The position numbers were made by a program, and so were the translations under genes. A DNA stretch of 64,000 bases from Planktomarina sp. Lineage in GTDB: Bacteria > Pseudomonadota > Alphaproteobacteria > Rhodobacterales > Rhodobacteraceae. The notes below the pieces were generated by a model. It made no database searches. It was not told the origin of the DNA and saw nothing but the letters and a program-made list of their open reading frames with translations. The stretch spans positions 15,788 through 79,787 of the forward strand of contig JADHLF010000007.1 in the NCBI GenBank assembly GCA_016780825.1. The letters run 5' to 3'. Below are positions 53,422 through 62,074 of the stretch, piece after piece (the first letter of the stretch is position 1; each line of letters starts with the position of its first letter).

Positions 53422-54603
53422 CTACACGGCTTTTTTCAGCGCTTCAACCAGATCAATCTTTTCCCAGCTAAAGCCGCCATCGGCCTCGGGCGCGCGGCCA
53501 AAATGCCCGTAGGCCGCAGTCCGTTGATAGATCGGCCTGTTCAGGCCCAAATGCTCACGAATGCCGTGCGGCGTGAGATCCATGGAGTGCGCGACCGCCC
53601 GTTCGATTGCCTCTTCCGGCAGTTGAGCCGTGCCATATGTGTCCACGTAAATCGACAAAGGCTTAGAGACGCCGATGGCATAGGATAGTTGCAGGCTACA
53701 GCGTTCGGCCATGCCAGCGGCCACGATATTTTTGGCCAAATAGCGCGCCGCATAGGCCGCCGAGCGGTCCACCTTGGTGGGATCCTTGCCAGAGAAGGCG
53801 CCGCCGCCATGGGGCGCTGCGCCGCCATAGGTATCCACAATAATCTTGCGTCCCGTCAAACCCGCATCGCCATCAGGGCCACCAATCACGAAGGTCCCTG
53901 TTGGATTGACCCACCATTCGGTTTTCGCTGTGAGCCATTCGGCCGGCACGACTTCGCGGATATAAGGCTCTACAATGCTGCGGATATAGGCGCTGTCTTG
54001 ATCTTCGGAGCGGTGTTGCGTCGACAAGACAATCGACATGATCTCAACAGGTTTTCCGTTCTCATAGCGTAAAGACAATTGCGACTTGGCATCCGGTCCA
54101 AGATCTGGCGCGCTGCCGTCTTTGCGCGCCTCGGCCAAACGCCGTAAAATCGCATGGGAATATTGGATCGGCGCGGGCATCAGCTCCGGGGTCTCGGTGG
54201 TGGCATAGCCAAACATGATCCCTTGGTCACCGGCGCCCTCATCCTTATCAGCGCCCGCATCCACCCCTTGGGCGATATGGGCCGATTGCTCATGCAAAAG
54301 ATTGGTGACTTCAACGGTTTTCCAGTGAAATTTATCTTGCTCATAACCGATGTCTTTGATGCAATCTCGCGCGATTTGCTCGATCTGCCCCATGTGATGC
54401 GAGAGTTTTGCTTTGTCACTCAAGCCAACTTCGCCGCCAATAACAATGCGGTTTGTGGTTGCGAATGTTTCAGCGGCCACCCGTGCCTCTGGTTCTTCGG
54501 TTAAAAAAGCGTCAAGTACTGCGTCGGAAATTCGGTCGCATAGTTTATCAGGATGCCCCTCAGAAACAGATTCTGAGGTGAAAATATAATTTGATCGTGC
54601 CAT
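53422..54603 (-). CDS. metK: S-adenosylmethionine synthetase MetK
   Basis: The protein is 393 residues. All signatures are present: SVSEGHPDKLCDRISDAV, EGAGDQGIMFGYA and GGGAFSGKDPTKVDRS. It makes SAM from methionine and ATP. The start ATG at 54603 follows GGAG, which is the 3' end of a SAM/SAH riboswitch. It is the last gene of the phoH-ybeY-corC-lnt-metK run. Confidence 0.98.
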   Translation of the reverse strand: MARSNYIFTSESVSEGHPDKLCDRISDAVLDAFLTEEPEARVAAETFATTNRIVIGGEVGLSDKAKLSHHMGQIEQIARDCIKDIGYEQDKFHWKTVEVTNLLHEQSAHIAQGVDAGADKDEGAGDQGIMFGYATTETPELMPAPIQYSHAILRRLAEARKDGSAPDLGPDAKSQLSLRYENGKPVEIMSIVLSTQHRSEDQDSAYIRSIVEPYIREVVPAEWLTAKTEWWVNPTGTFVIGGPDGDAGLTGRKIIVDTYGGAAPHGGGAFSGKDPTKVDRSAAYAARYLAKNIVAAGMAERCSLQLSYAIGVSKPLSIYVDTYGTAQLPEEAIERAVAHSMDLTPHGIREHLGLNRPIYQRTAAYGHFGRAPEADGGFSWEKIDLVEALKKAV

Positions 54604-54609
54604 GGGGAG

Positions 54610-54652
54610 TGCTCCAATAAAATGTAAGCTGCGCCAGGAAGCCGTTGCAGCT
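54610..54652 (-). promoter_or_regulatory. SAM/SAH riboswitch of metK
   Basis: On the minus strand the stem AGCTGC/GCAGCT encloses AACGGCTTCCTGGC, followed by an AT-rich linker and ATTGGAGCA. This matches the SAM/SAH riboswitch consensus (AACGGCUUCCUG core and UUGGAGCA), known from metK leaders of Rhodobacterales. The 3' GGAG is the metK ribosome binding site, which pairs with the UUCC loop when ligand is bound, so translation is shut down at high SAM. The first stem bases fall in the last codon of lnt. Confidence 0.93.
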
Positions 54653-56159
54653 AGGACTTCCTAGAAGTCCCACCGCGAGGCGTCAATGATAATTTCTCCT
54701 GCGCAGACAAAAATGCACCCAGAACCAAGCCTCCCAGGAGGATCACCAAGCCAAGCCAAGGATATCTCGCGTAAAAAGTTGCGGTGCGCGGCTTGGGGAT
54801 CGGTGCATCAAGCGTCCCGCGCTCGTGAAGATCCAATCGCTCCCTTGACCGCCCCCAAGGATCAATCACTGCGGTGACACCACGATTGGCCACGCGCAGC
54901 ATCGGCAGGCCCAACTCGATGGCGCGGGCGCGGGCCTGGGCAAAATGCTGCGCCGGGCCCTGCCCCTCTCCGAACCAGCCGTCATTGGTAATCAACACCA
55001 ACAGATCCGGGCGGGCCTCCCCGCGGCCGACAAATTGCGGAAAAATCCCCTCATAGCAGATCAGCGGCTGGATCCGTCCGATCCCGTCTATATCAATATG
55101 CGCCGGGCCACTGCCGGCGGAAAATTCTGGAAAATCATAGCCAAAGACGCGAGCCAGCTGGCCAAAGGGTATATATTCCCCGAAGGGCACCAAGCGGCTT
55201 TTGTGATATTCGCTCTGCACCTCCCCTTGCGGTGTCACCACGCCCAGAGTGTTGAAATATTGATCCGCCGGGCTGTGGCTTTGATAACCAACCACAACAT
55301 GCGCCCCCTGCGCCACCTCGGCAATCTCTCGTCGGGCCCATTCTATGGGCAGATAGACCGAGGTTTCGGGCCAAATGATCAGATCAACCGCTGGCCCCGC
55401 ATCTGTGAGGGCCAAATGCCTTTGATAGATTGCCTCCATCTTGTCCGGGTGCCATTTATTTTCCTGTGCCACATTGGGATGGATCAAACGCACAATAGGC
55501 CGGCGGTCATCGGCCGGGCTATTGTCCGGCCCTGGCGCATGCCCCGCTACAGGCACGAAGGGCGCGGCAATGGCCATGGTCAAAACAACCCAGCGAGGCA
55601 CTGCCCCTCCCCAGGCGATCAGCGCCGCCAAGACCAGGGTCAAAAGGCTCATGCCATGCGGTCCAATAATACTGGCCAATTGATAAATGGGCGTGTCAAT
55701 CCAAACATAGCCCAGCAGGGCCCAAGGAAAGCCGGTGAAGAGGTAGGAGCGGGCGAGTTCAGCGGCCAATAGCGCCAGACAGGTCCAAAGTCCCGAACGC
55801 CCGCGCGCCAGAGCAAAGGCAGCGCCCCAAAACAGGGCCAATCCACCGGCCATGGCCAGCAGGGCGATGGGGGCGATCCATGCGTTGCCGCGGCCTTCGA
55901 CTAAAAAGGGCTCAATAATCCAGGCCAAGGAAACGAAAAAATAGCCAAACCCGAGGCTCCAACCGCGCCAGAACTGCGGCAGGCAGGTCTGCGAGCGGAT
56001 GATCCAAAATCCAAAGGCCAGCCCCACAAGTGTGAGCATGGGTTGATCCACAGGGGCCTGCCCCAGACCGGCTAAGCCGCCCGCCGCTGCAATCATGGCC
56101 CATTGAACCCATGCCGGCGCCTGGACCCAAAGCCTATGCGGGGTTGATAGCTCGAACAT
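54651..56159 (-). CDS. lnt: Apolipoprotein N-acyltransferase Lnt
   Basis: The protein is 502 residues. Six or more membrane helices span residues 20-215. The nitrilase-like periplasmic domain has the catalytic Glu in LIIWPETSVYLP, Lys in YHKSRLVPFGEYIPFG, and Cys in ICYEGIFPQF. It adds the third acyl chain to lipoproteins such as Pal. It overlaps corC by 26 bases, and its stop codon is the first bases of the metK riboswitch. Confidence 0.97.
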   Translation of the reverse strand: MFELSTPHRLWVQAPAWVQWAMIAAAGGLAGLGQAPVDQPMLTLVGLAFGFWIIRSQTCLPQFWRGWSLGFGYFFVSLAWIIEPFLVEGRGNAWIAPIALLAMAGGLALFWGAAFALARGRSGLWTCLALLAAELARSYLFTGFPWALLGYVWIDTPIYQLASIIGPHGMSLLTLVLAALIAWGGAVPRWVVLTMAIAAPFVPVAGHAPGPDNSPADDRRPIVRLIHPNVAQENKWHPDKMEAIYQRHLALTDAGPAVDLIIWPETSVYLPIEWARREIAEVAQGAHVVVGYQSHSPADQYFNTLGVVTPQGEVQSEYHKSRLVPFGEYIPFGQLARVFGYDFPEFSAGSGPAHIDIDGIGRIQPLICYEGIFPQFVGRGEARPDLLVLITNDGWFGEGQGPAQHFAQARARAIELGLPMLRVANRGVTAVIDPWGRSRERLDLHERGTLDAPIPKPRTATFYARYPWLGLVILLGGLVLGAFLSAQEKLSLTPRGGTSRKS

Positions 56160-57033
56160 GGGCTCTCAGCCTCTTGATTCGCCTCGGATCTGCATCGACG
56201 ACTTCAAACTCCACGCCAGCGGGGTGTTCTATGACCTCTCCCCTTGCGGGCACCCGGCCCAGGAGCATAAAGACCAACCCACCCAGCGTGTCGACCTCTT
56301 CGGGATCCACCTCGTCGACGTCAGACAAATCTCGGCCAATTTCCTGCTGGAACTCGTCCAAAGGCGTCTTGGCCTGCGCCAGGTAACTGCCCGGTTTTTC
56401 AACAACCCAAAAGTCACCCTCCGCAGGATCATGCTCATCCTCAATCTCGCCAATCACCTGTTCGATCAAATCTTCAATGGTAACCAGCCCATCCGTGCCG
56501 CCATATTCATCAATCACCAATGCCATATGAATACGGTCGGCCTGCATTTTCGTGAGCAATATGCCAATCGGCATCGAGGGCGGCACAAACAGCAAGGGCC
56601 GCAGCATAGATTTAAGCGCCAAACGCCCGCCAGAGCCGTTAAACCCATGTTTAAGCGCCAGGTCTTTCAAATGCACAAACCCAAGGGGCGTGTCCAGGGT
56701 TCGGTTGTAAACCGGCAAACGCGTTAAGCCCGTGTTGCGAAACACATGGACCAAATCTTCTTTGGTGATGGTCACAGGCACGGATTTAATATCCGCCTTG
56801 GGCACCATCACATCTTCCACCCGCAATTGCCGCAGGTTCCACATGCCGGGGATAATTTCTTCGCCCTCAGGCCGCGAAAATTCAGAGCCATTCATGTCAG
56901 GCAAACGACCGCCAGAGAAAGCCCATTTCAAACGATCCCAAAAGCCCAGCGCCTGTGTCTGTCTACTCGAAGGATCTTCGGCGGTCTCAGAGCCGCCGGC
57001 CGTGTCATCACTTTGTGGCATATCACCAATCAT
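56134..57033 (-). CDS. corC: CBS-domain hemolysin-family protein CorC (YbeX)
   Basis: The protein is 299 residues. Two CBS domains (about residues 70-190; VEDVMVPKADIKSVPV and LLTKMQADRIHMALVIDEYG) are followed by a CorC/HlyC transporter-associated domain (about 205-290). No membrane helix is seen. Linked to magnesium and membrane stress in the CorC family. The ATGA overlap with ybeY supports the ATG at 57033; ATG 57021 is an alternative. Its 3' end overlaps lnt by 26 bases. Confidence 0.92.
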   Translation of the reverse strand: MIGDMPQSDDTAGGSETAEDPSSRQTQALGFWDRLKWAFSGGRLPDMNGSEFSRPEGEEIIPGMWNLRQLRVEDVMVPKADIKSVPVTITKEDLVHVFRNTGLTRLPVYNRTLDTPLGFVHLKDLALKHGFNGSGGRLALKSMLRPLLFVPPSMPIGILLTKMQADRIHMALVIDEYGGTDGLVTIEDLIEQVIGEIEDEHDPAEGDFWVVEKPGSYLAQAKTPLDEFQQEIGRDLSDVDEVDPEEVDTLGGLVFMLLGRVPARGEVIEHPAGVEFEVVDADPRRIKRLRAHVRAINPA

Positions 57034-57533
57034 TGGGTTGCGTCATTCACTTCATAAGGGTTGGAAATGCCAAGGCTTGCAAGCATTTTGATTTCAAGGC
57101 CTTCCATCACATCAGCATCTGCATCGTCTATGTGATCATAACCCAGAAGATGCAATGTCCCATGAAGCAAAAGATGGGTCAGGTGATCGAGAATTGCAAG
57201 CCCAGCCTCCTGAGATTCGCGTAAACAGGTCTCATAGGCGATGGCAATGTCACCCAATTCAGGGTCCGTCGCCTTTTTGGGCTGCGCACCGGGCTTGCTC
57301 ACGGACAAGTCAGCAGAGGGCCAGGACAGCACATTTGTTGGCTGGGGCTTGCCGCGGAACTCTGTGTTGAGCTGGGCAATCTGCGCATCATCACAGGCCA
57401 TCACAACCGCGCTGCTCTGGGCTGGAAGCGGCAGAAACCGCGGTATGACCTCGCCCAATTTCGCCCCAATCGCCGCCAGCTCTTGCGCCTGCCAGCGGCT
57501 GTCTTCCAAAATGAACTCAAAGCTCAGGCTCAT
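57030..57533 (-). CDS. ybeY: Endoribonuclease YbeY (rRNA maturation factor)
   Basis: The protein is 167 residues. The zinc-binding triad is in HGTLHLLGYDHIDD (H-x3-H-x5-H type). NTEFRGKPQPTNVLSWPS is also characteristic. It acts in 16S rRNA 3' maturation and ribosome quality control. It is flanked by phoH (four-base overlap) and corC, the usual order. Confidence 0.96.
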   Translation of the reverse strand: MSLSFEFILEDSRWQAQELAAIGAKLGEVIPRFLPLPAQSSAVVMACDDAQIAQLNTEFRGKPQPTNVLSWPSADLSVSKPGAQPKKATDPELGDIAIAYETCLRESQEAGLAILDHLTHLLLHGTLHLLGYDHIDDADADVMEGLEIKMLASLGISNPYEVNDATQ

Positions 57534-58528
57534 GCGCCATCCGCGTCATAGGCTTCAATAATCGCCGCCACCAACGGATGACGCACCACATCTTTTGAGG
57601 TGAAATAATTGAAGCTGATTTTCGGAATATTCTGCAACAGACGCTCCGCATCAGCCAGCCCCGATTGAACACCGCGCGGCAAATCAATCTGCGTGCGGTC
57701 GCCCGTGATCACCATACGGCTCCCCTCTCCCAAACGGGTCAGGAACATCTTCATCTGCATTGAGGTGGCGTTTTGCGCCTCGTCCAAAACCACAAAGGCA
57801 TTCGCCAAGGTCCGGCCGCGCATGAAGGCCAGAGGGGCAATCTCTATCGCCTTATCTTCCATCAATTTCGCCATTTGTTTGGCCGGCAGAAAATCATTTA
57901 ACGCATCATAAAGCGGTTGCATGTAAGGATCGACTTTTTCCTTCATATCACCCGGCAAAAACCCCAAGCGCTCCCCCGCTTCCACCGCAGGGCGTGACAG
58001 GATGATCTTATCCACCCGCCCGGTGATAAACATCGACACGCCAACGGCCACGGCCAGATAGGTCTTGCCAGTCCCGGCTGGCCCAATGCCAAAAGCAAGC
58101 TCGTTTTTGAACAAGGCCTCGACATAGGCCTTTTGCGCTTCCGTCCGCGGCTCCACCAATTTCTTGCGGGTTTTAATCTCCACCGCACCGCCTCGGAACA
58201 TTTCCATCTGCTGATCGGCGCCGCCTGCGTCTCCCCCGGCCATGTTCATCCTGAGTTCCGCAGTCACATCCGCTGGCGTTACAGGCCGCCCTTGCTCAAG
58301 ACGGGTATAGAGCGACTGCAAAATCGCAGAGGCCTGCGCCGCCCCATCGGCATCGCCGACCAGAAGCAATTGATTGCCCCGGCGCACGATTTGAATAGCG
58401 TGATGCGTCTCTATAGTTGTAAGATTACGATCAAATTCCCCGCAGAGCTCCGCCAAGAGACGGTTGTTCGGAAATTCAATCCGGGCTTCGTTTTGTGCAG
58501 CGATGGCTGTTACGGCGTCTTCTGCCAA
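57530..58528 (-). CDS. phoH: PhoH family ATPase
   Basis: The protein is 332 residues from a TTG at 58528, supported by GAGGGG six bases upstream. No ATG gives a better start. Walker A is FGIGPAGTGKTYLAVAVGVS near residue 145, followed by ILSRPAVEAGERLGFLPGDM and FVVLDEAQNATSMQMKMFL. The N-terminal part has a KH-type region. Cytoplasmic ATPase; its role is linked to RNA metabolism with YbeY. Confidence 0.94.
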   Translation of the reverse strand: MAEDAVTAIAAQNEARIEFPNNRLLAELCGEFDRNLTTIETHHAIQIVRRGNQLLLVGDADGAAQASAILQSLYTRLEQGRPVTPADVTAELRMNMAGGDAGGADQQMEMFRGGAVEIKTRKKLVEPRTEAQKAYVEALFKNELAFGIGPAGTGKTYLAVAVGVSMFITGRVDKIILSRPAVEAGERLGFLPGDMKEKVDPYMQPLYDALNDFLPAKQMAKLMEDKAIEIAPLAFMRGRTLANAFVVLDEAQNATSMQMKMFLTRLGEGSRMVITGDRTQIDLPRGVQSGLADAERLLQNIPKISFNYFTSKDVVRHPLVAAIIEAYDADGA

Positions 58529-58632
58529 GGATGTCCCCTCAAAAGGTCTTTTGTCTTTGTCAGACTATAGCGCGATTCCCGCAAGAGAAAGGGCCGGAGC
58601 AAACAAAATCCGTATAACCGCAAAACCGCAGA

Positions 58633-59964
58633 TCATGCGCGCAGGGGCGCGCCCGTCTCCACGACCTGCCCTGTCAATGAGTTGGTCATATCCTTGAGGA
58701 TCTTCACGGGAATGACTTGCCCAATCATGTGATCGGGCGCCACCGCATGGACCGCGTGGAGATATTCGGATTTGCCAATCAACTGCCCGTCGCGGCGGCC
58801 TTTCTTTTCAAATAAAACCTTCACTTCGCGCCCCACCATGGCGGCCTGGGCGGCGCGTTGCTGTTGGGTCAAAAGCGCTTGCAGCTCTTGCAAACGGGCG
58901 GAAGCCACTTCGGGCGGCACTTCGACGCGCTCGGCCGCGGGTGTTCCAGGGCGGGCGGAATATTTGAAGGAATAGGCCTGCCCGTAGCCCACACGGCGCA
59001 CAAGATCCAAAGTGTCCTGAAAGTCTTGGTCGGTTTCACCGGGGAAGCCAACGATGAAATCCCCAGACAAAAGCAAATCAGGTCGGGCGCTGCGGATGCG
59101 GTCGACCAAGGTAAAATAGCTGTCGCGCGTATGTTTGCGATTCATGGCTTTCAAGATGCGATCACTGCCCGATTGAACCGGAAGATGCAGATAAGGCATC
59201 AGCTTGTCACAGGTGCCATGGGCCTCAATCAGCGCATCATCCATGTCATTGGGATGGCTGGTGGTGAAACGAATGCGCTCCAGCTGGTCAATCTCTGACA
59301 ATTGCCAGATCAAGCCGGCCAAACCGCCCGCGTGCCCGTGATAGGCATTCACATTCTGGCCGAGAAGTGTAATTTCGCGCACGCCCCGCGCCACCAAATC
59401 GGCGGCCTCTGTCATGACGCGCTCTGCGGGGCGGCTCACCTCAGCGCCACGCGTATAGGGCACAACGCAAAAGGCGCAAAATTTGTCACAGCCTTCCTGA
59501 ACCGTCAAAAACGCGGTCGGACCCCGTTTCGCCTTGGGCCGGCTGGCGAGATGGTCAAATTTATCTTCCTCGGGAAAATCCGTGTCCAAAGCCCGCTTGC
59601 CACTTTGCACCCGCGCCTCCATCTGCGGCAATTTATGATAGGATTGCGGACCCACCACCAAATCAACCATCGGTTGCCGGCGGATAATTTCCGCTCCTTC
59701 CGCCTGTGCCACGCAGCCGGCGACGCCAATTTTCAAACTTGGCTTGGCGGCTTTCAACCCGCGAAATTTGCCCAATTCCGAATAGATTTTCTCGGCGGCC
59801 TTCTCACGAATGTGGCAGGTATTGAGCAAGATCATATCCGCATCATCGGCCGTATCTGTCTGCACATAGCCCTCGGCGCCCAGGGTCTCAGCCATCCGCT
59901 CACTGTCATAGACATTCATCTGACAGCCATAAGTCTTGATAAACAGCTTTTTCGTATCGGCCAT
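58633..59964 (-). CDS. miaB: tRNA-2-methylthio-N6-dimethylallyladenosine synthase MiaB
   Basis: The protein is 443 residues from ATG 59964 with AAGGAT upstream; the TTG two codons before is less likely. The N-terminal cluster-binding domain has TYGCQMNVYDSERM and the radical-SAM motif is CDKFCAFCVVPYTRG. A C-terminal TRAM domain (about 375-440) follows. It adds the 2-methylthio group to i6A37 of tRNA. It stands upstream of phoH, the usual order. Confidence 0.97.
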   Translation of the reverse strand: MADTKKLFIKTYGCQMNVYDSERMAETLGAEGYVQTDTADDADMILLNTCHIREKAAEKIYSELGKFRGLKAAKPSLKIGVAGCVAQAEGAEIIRRQPMVDLVVGPQSYHKLPQMEARVQSGKRALDTDFPEEDKFDHLASRPKAKRGPTAFLTVQEGCDKFCAFCVVPYTRGAEVSRPAERVMTEAADLVARGVREITLLGQNVNAYHGHAGGLAGLIWQLSEIDQLERIRFTTSHPNDMDDALIEAHGTCDKLMPYLHLPVQSGSDRILKAMNRKHTRDSYFTLVDRIRSARPDLLLSGDFIVGFPGETDQDFQDTLDLVRRVGYGQAYSFKYSARPGTPAAERVEVPPEVASARLQELQALLTQQQRAAQAAMVGREVKVLFEKKGRRDGQLIGKSEYLHAVHAVAPDHMIGQVIPVKILKDMTNSLTGQVVETGAPLRA

Positions 59965-60078
59965 GGTCAAATCCTTTTTCGGCGGGCATGCGTGCGGCGC
60001 TGATACCGCGTGAATTCCTCCCTTGCAATGCGTGTGAATTTCAGGGATTTTACCACGGAATTTTATTTAGGCAATTTC

Positions 60079-60951
60079 ATGCAGTTCTCAACGCTAAAGA
60101 TGTATTTAACCTGGGCCAAAGCCCATGCGCTCGAGGGTCCTTTTGCTTTTATATTTGCAAAAGACGATATTGAGCTGACCCATACCGTCGCCCATCATAT
60201 CAAATTAGAGTTTCGTCAGACGGTGGTGCTGGCCGATGTTCCATTTACCCGGCCCGCAGATCTGCCTGCGGAAGTGGCCTTCATTGCGCGGGCGGCAAAA
60301 TCTTCCTCTGATATCAGCCAAGAGATGAATGCCATCATCTCCGCCCTGCCTCAACAGTGGATTTATTGCGGTTACAATGGCGAGTATCTATTTTATCCAT
60401 TTTGCGAATCCCGCAGTATTGGGGAGATCATCGCATTCAACACCGAAGAGCGCCGCAAGACGATCCCCACGACCGTGGTGGACCTCTATGCGGCAGATTT
60501 GGGACAAAGCCCACATGGGGTGGATGTCACAAGCGCCTATTTCGATCGGCTTGGGTATTACGCAGAAACGCGGCGGGATGACGAAGACAGGCCACTTGAG
60601 CAGCAACTCAATATCTATGGCATCTATGGCGGCTTGCGGTGGCGCTTTGAGGAGCATGTTCCGTGGCAAAAAAGGCGCATTGATCGCGTGGCTGTGTTTC
60701 AAAGTCAGCGCGGGTTGACCTTCCAGCCTGATTTCACCTTCAACCTGCCTGAGTTCAACACAATCTCCTGCCCTTGGCATCACAACCTAACCGCATCTGT
60801 CTGCTCGTTCCGAGCCGCCAAAGCTTTGCGTCACAATCCGGGCAGCCGCCATGCCATCTCCAGCTTTCTCTGGCCGGGATCGGAGCACTTTACTTGGCAC
60901 TCACAGCAATTGATGGATCTGGGGTTTATGGAACCGGGGCAGTGGTTCTAG
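60079..60951 (+). CDS. Conserved Rhodobacterales protein of unknown function
   Basis: The protein is 290 residues from ATG 60079; upstream starts at 60010 are possible but lack a clear ribosome binding site. Segments MYLTWAKAHALEGPFAF, YNGEYLFYPFCESRSIGEI and FRAAKALRHNPGSRHAISSF are visible. No domain is recognised. No signal peptide or membrane helix. The pattern of conserved aromatic residues suggests an enzyme. It converges with irr, nine bases apart. Confidence 0.75.
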   Translation: MQFSTLKMYLTWAKAHALEGPFAFIFAKDDIELTHTVAHHIKLEFRQTVVLADVPFTRPADLPAEVAFIARAAKSSSDISQEMNAIISALPQQWIYCGYNGEYLFYPFCESRSIGEIIAFNTEERRKTIPTTVVDLYAADLGQSPHGVDVTSAYFDRLGYYAETRRDDEDRPLEQQLNIYGIYGGLRWRFEEHVPWQKRRIDRVAVFQSQRGLTFQPDFTFNLPEFNTISCPWHHNLTASVCSFRAAKALRHNPGSRHAISSFLWPGSEHFTWHSQQLMDLGFMEPGQWF

Positions 60952-60959
60952 GCGCGGCT

Positions 60960-61394
60960 CTAAGATTTGCGGCGCAGCCGAATGACCACATCCACTTTGG
61001 CAATCTCCGCCCCCTCTGGTGCGCCGGGCAATGCTGAGATTTTCAATTGGTCCGCTGGGGCGTCCACCAACTCGGCACTGTCTTCCCAATAAAAATGTGG
61101 GTGATCCGACATATTCGTGTCAAAATAGCTTTTCGCACCATCTACGGTGATTTCACGCATCAAACCTGCATCACAAAAGGCGCGCAGAGTATTATAGACC
61201 GTGGCCAAAGAGACCTTATCGGCGTGATCATTGCTCGCAGCAAATAGGCTTTCGGCGGTCACATGGCGATTTTTACCGTCCCCAATCAAGCGCCGTGCCA
61301 AAATCACCCGCTGCCGCGTCGGGCGCAATCCGCCCTTCGCCAACCACTGGGCGACGATCCGATGAGTTTCAACCTGTGCTTTTGCGTGATCCAT
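60960..61394 (-). CDS. irr: Fur family iron response regulator Irr
   Basis: The protein is 144 residues. The winged-helix region RPTRQRVILARRLI and the VSLATVYNTLRAFCDAGLMR segment are Fur-type. Placement next to fabA is the typical setting for Irr in Rhodobacterales. The metal/heme-binding region reads SDHPHFYWEDS, and an N-terminal GCPWHD heme motif is absent, as in other members of this order. It represses or activates iron genes through ICE boxes. Divergent from fabA. Confidence 0.9.
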   Translation of the reverse strand: MDHAKAQVETHRIVAQWLAKGGLRPTRQRVILARRLIGDGKNRHVTAESLFAASNDHADKVSLATVYNTLRAFCDAGLMREITVDGAKSYFDTNMSDHPHFYWEDSAELVDAPADQLKISALPGAPEGAEIAKVDVVIRLRRKS

Positions 61395-61483
61395 AGCGTT
61401 ACTATGACGCCTTGAGACTAATTTTCAATGGCAAAAGTTCAAAATATCAGCCAGCATCGGCAAATCATCGGGGTCAGGCGACC

Positions 61484-61511
61484 TTGCCACATGCGGTCAG
61501 ACGTATATAGA
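61484..61511 (+). promoter_or_regulatory. Candidate promoter of fabA
   Basis: TTGCCA (61484-61489) and TATAGA (61506-61511) are spaced by 16 bases, ending about 40 bases before the fabA ATG, within the 156-base gap shared with irr. No clear operator was recognised. Confidence 0.4.
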
Positions 61512-61550
61512 GCTGTAGTCAAAACCGTTACAATAAAACAGGAGCCCAAT

Positions 61551-62060
61551 ATGCCATCAGATTTTCCGACCTCTTTCGACAAAGACGGTCTTTTGAAATG
61601 CGCCCGTGGTGAGCTCTTCGGCCAAGGCAATGCGCAATTGCCCGAACCGCCGATGTTGATGATGGATCGCGTGACTGAGATCAGCAGCGACGGCGGCCTG
61701 AACGGCAAGGGGCATGTCATTGCGGAATTCGACATTCATCCGGAGCTTTGGTTTTTTAAATGCCACTTCCCAGGCGACCCGGTGATGCCAGGATGTCTGG
61801 GGCTGGATGCGCTGTGGCAATTGACCGGGTTCAATCTCGGCTGGCGTGGCATGCCGGGGCGCGGACGGGCTTTGGGCGTCGGCGAAGTAAAATTCACGGA
61901 TATGGTCACGCCCGAGGTCAAGATGATCACCTATCATGTTGACTTCACGCGTGTCATAGATCGCAAGCTAAAGCTGGGCATGGCCGATGGCCGCATGTTC
62001 GCAGATGGCAAAGAAATTTATACAACTGCCAATATGAAAGTTGGCTTGTTCACCGATTAA
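61551..62060 (+). CDS. fabA: 3-hydroxydecanoyl-ACP dehydratase FabA
   Basis: The protein is 169 residues from ATG 61551 (AGGAG upstream). The active-site His is in FKCHFPGDPVMPGCLGLDAL, and Asp in LGLDALWQL. It makes and isomerises trans-2-decenoyl-ACP, the branch point to unsaturated fatty acids. First gene of fabA-fabB-fabI, 15 bases before fabB. Confidence 0.97.
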   Translation: MPSDFPTSFDKDGLLKCARGELFGQGNAQLPEPPMLMMDRVTEISSDGGLNGKGHVIAEFDIHPELWFFKCHFPGDPVMPGCLGLDALWQLTGFNLGWRGMPGRGRALGVGEVKFTDMVTPEVKMITYHVDFTRVIDRKLKLGMADGRMFADGKEIYTTANMKVGLFTD

Positions 62061-62074
62061 TCTAAGGGGATCAC

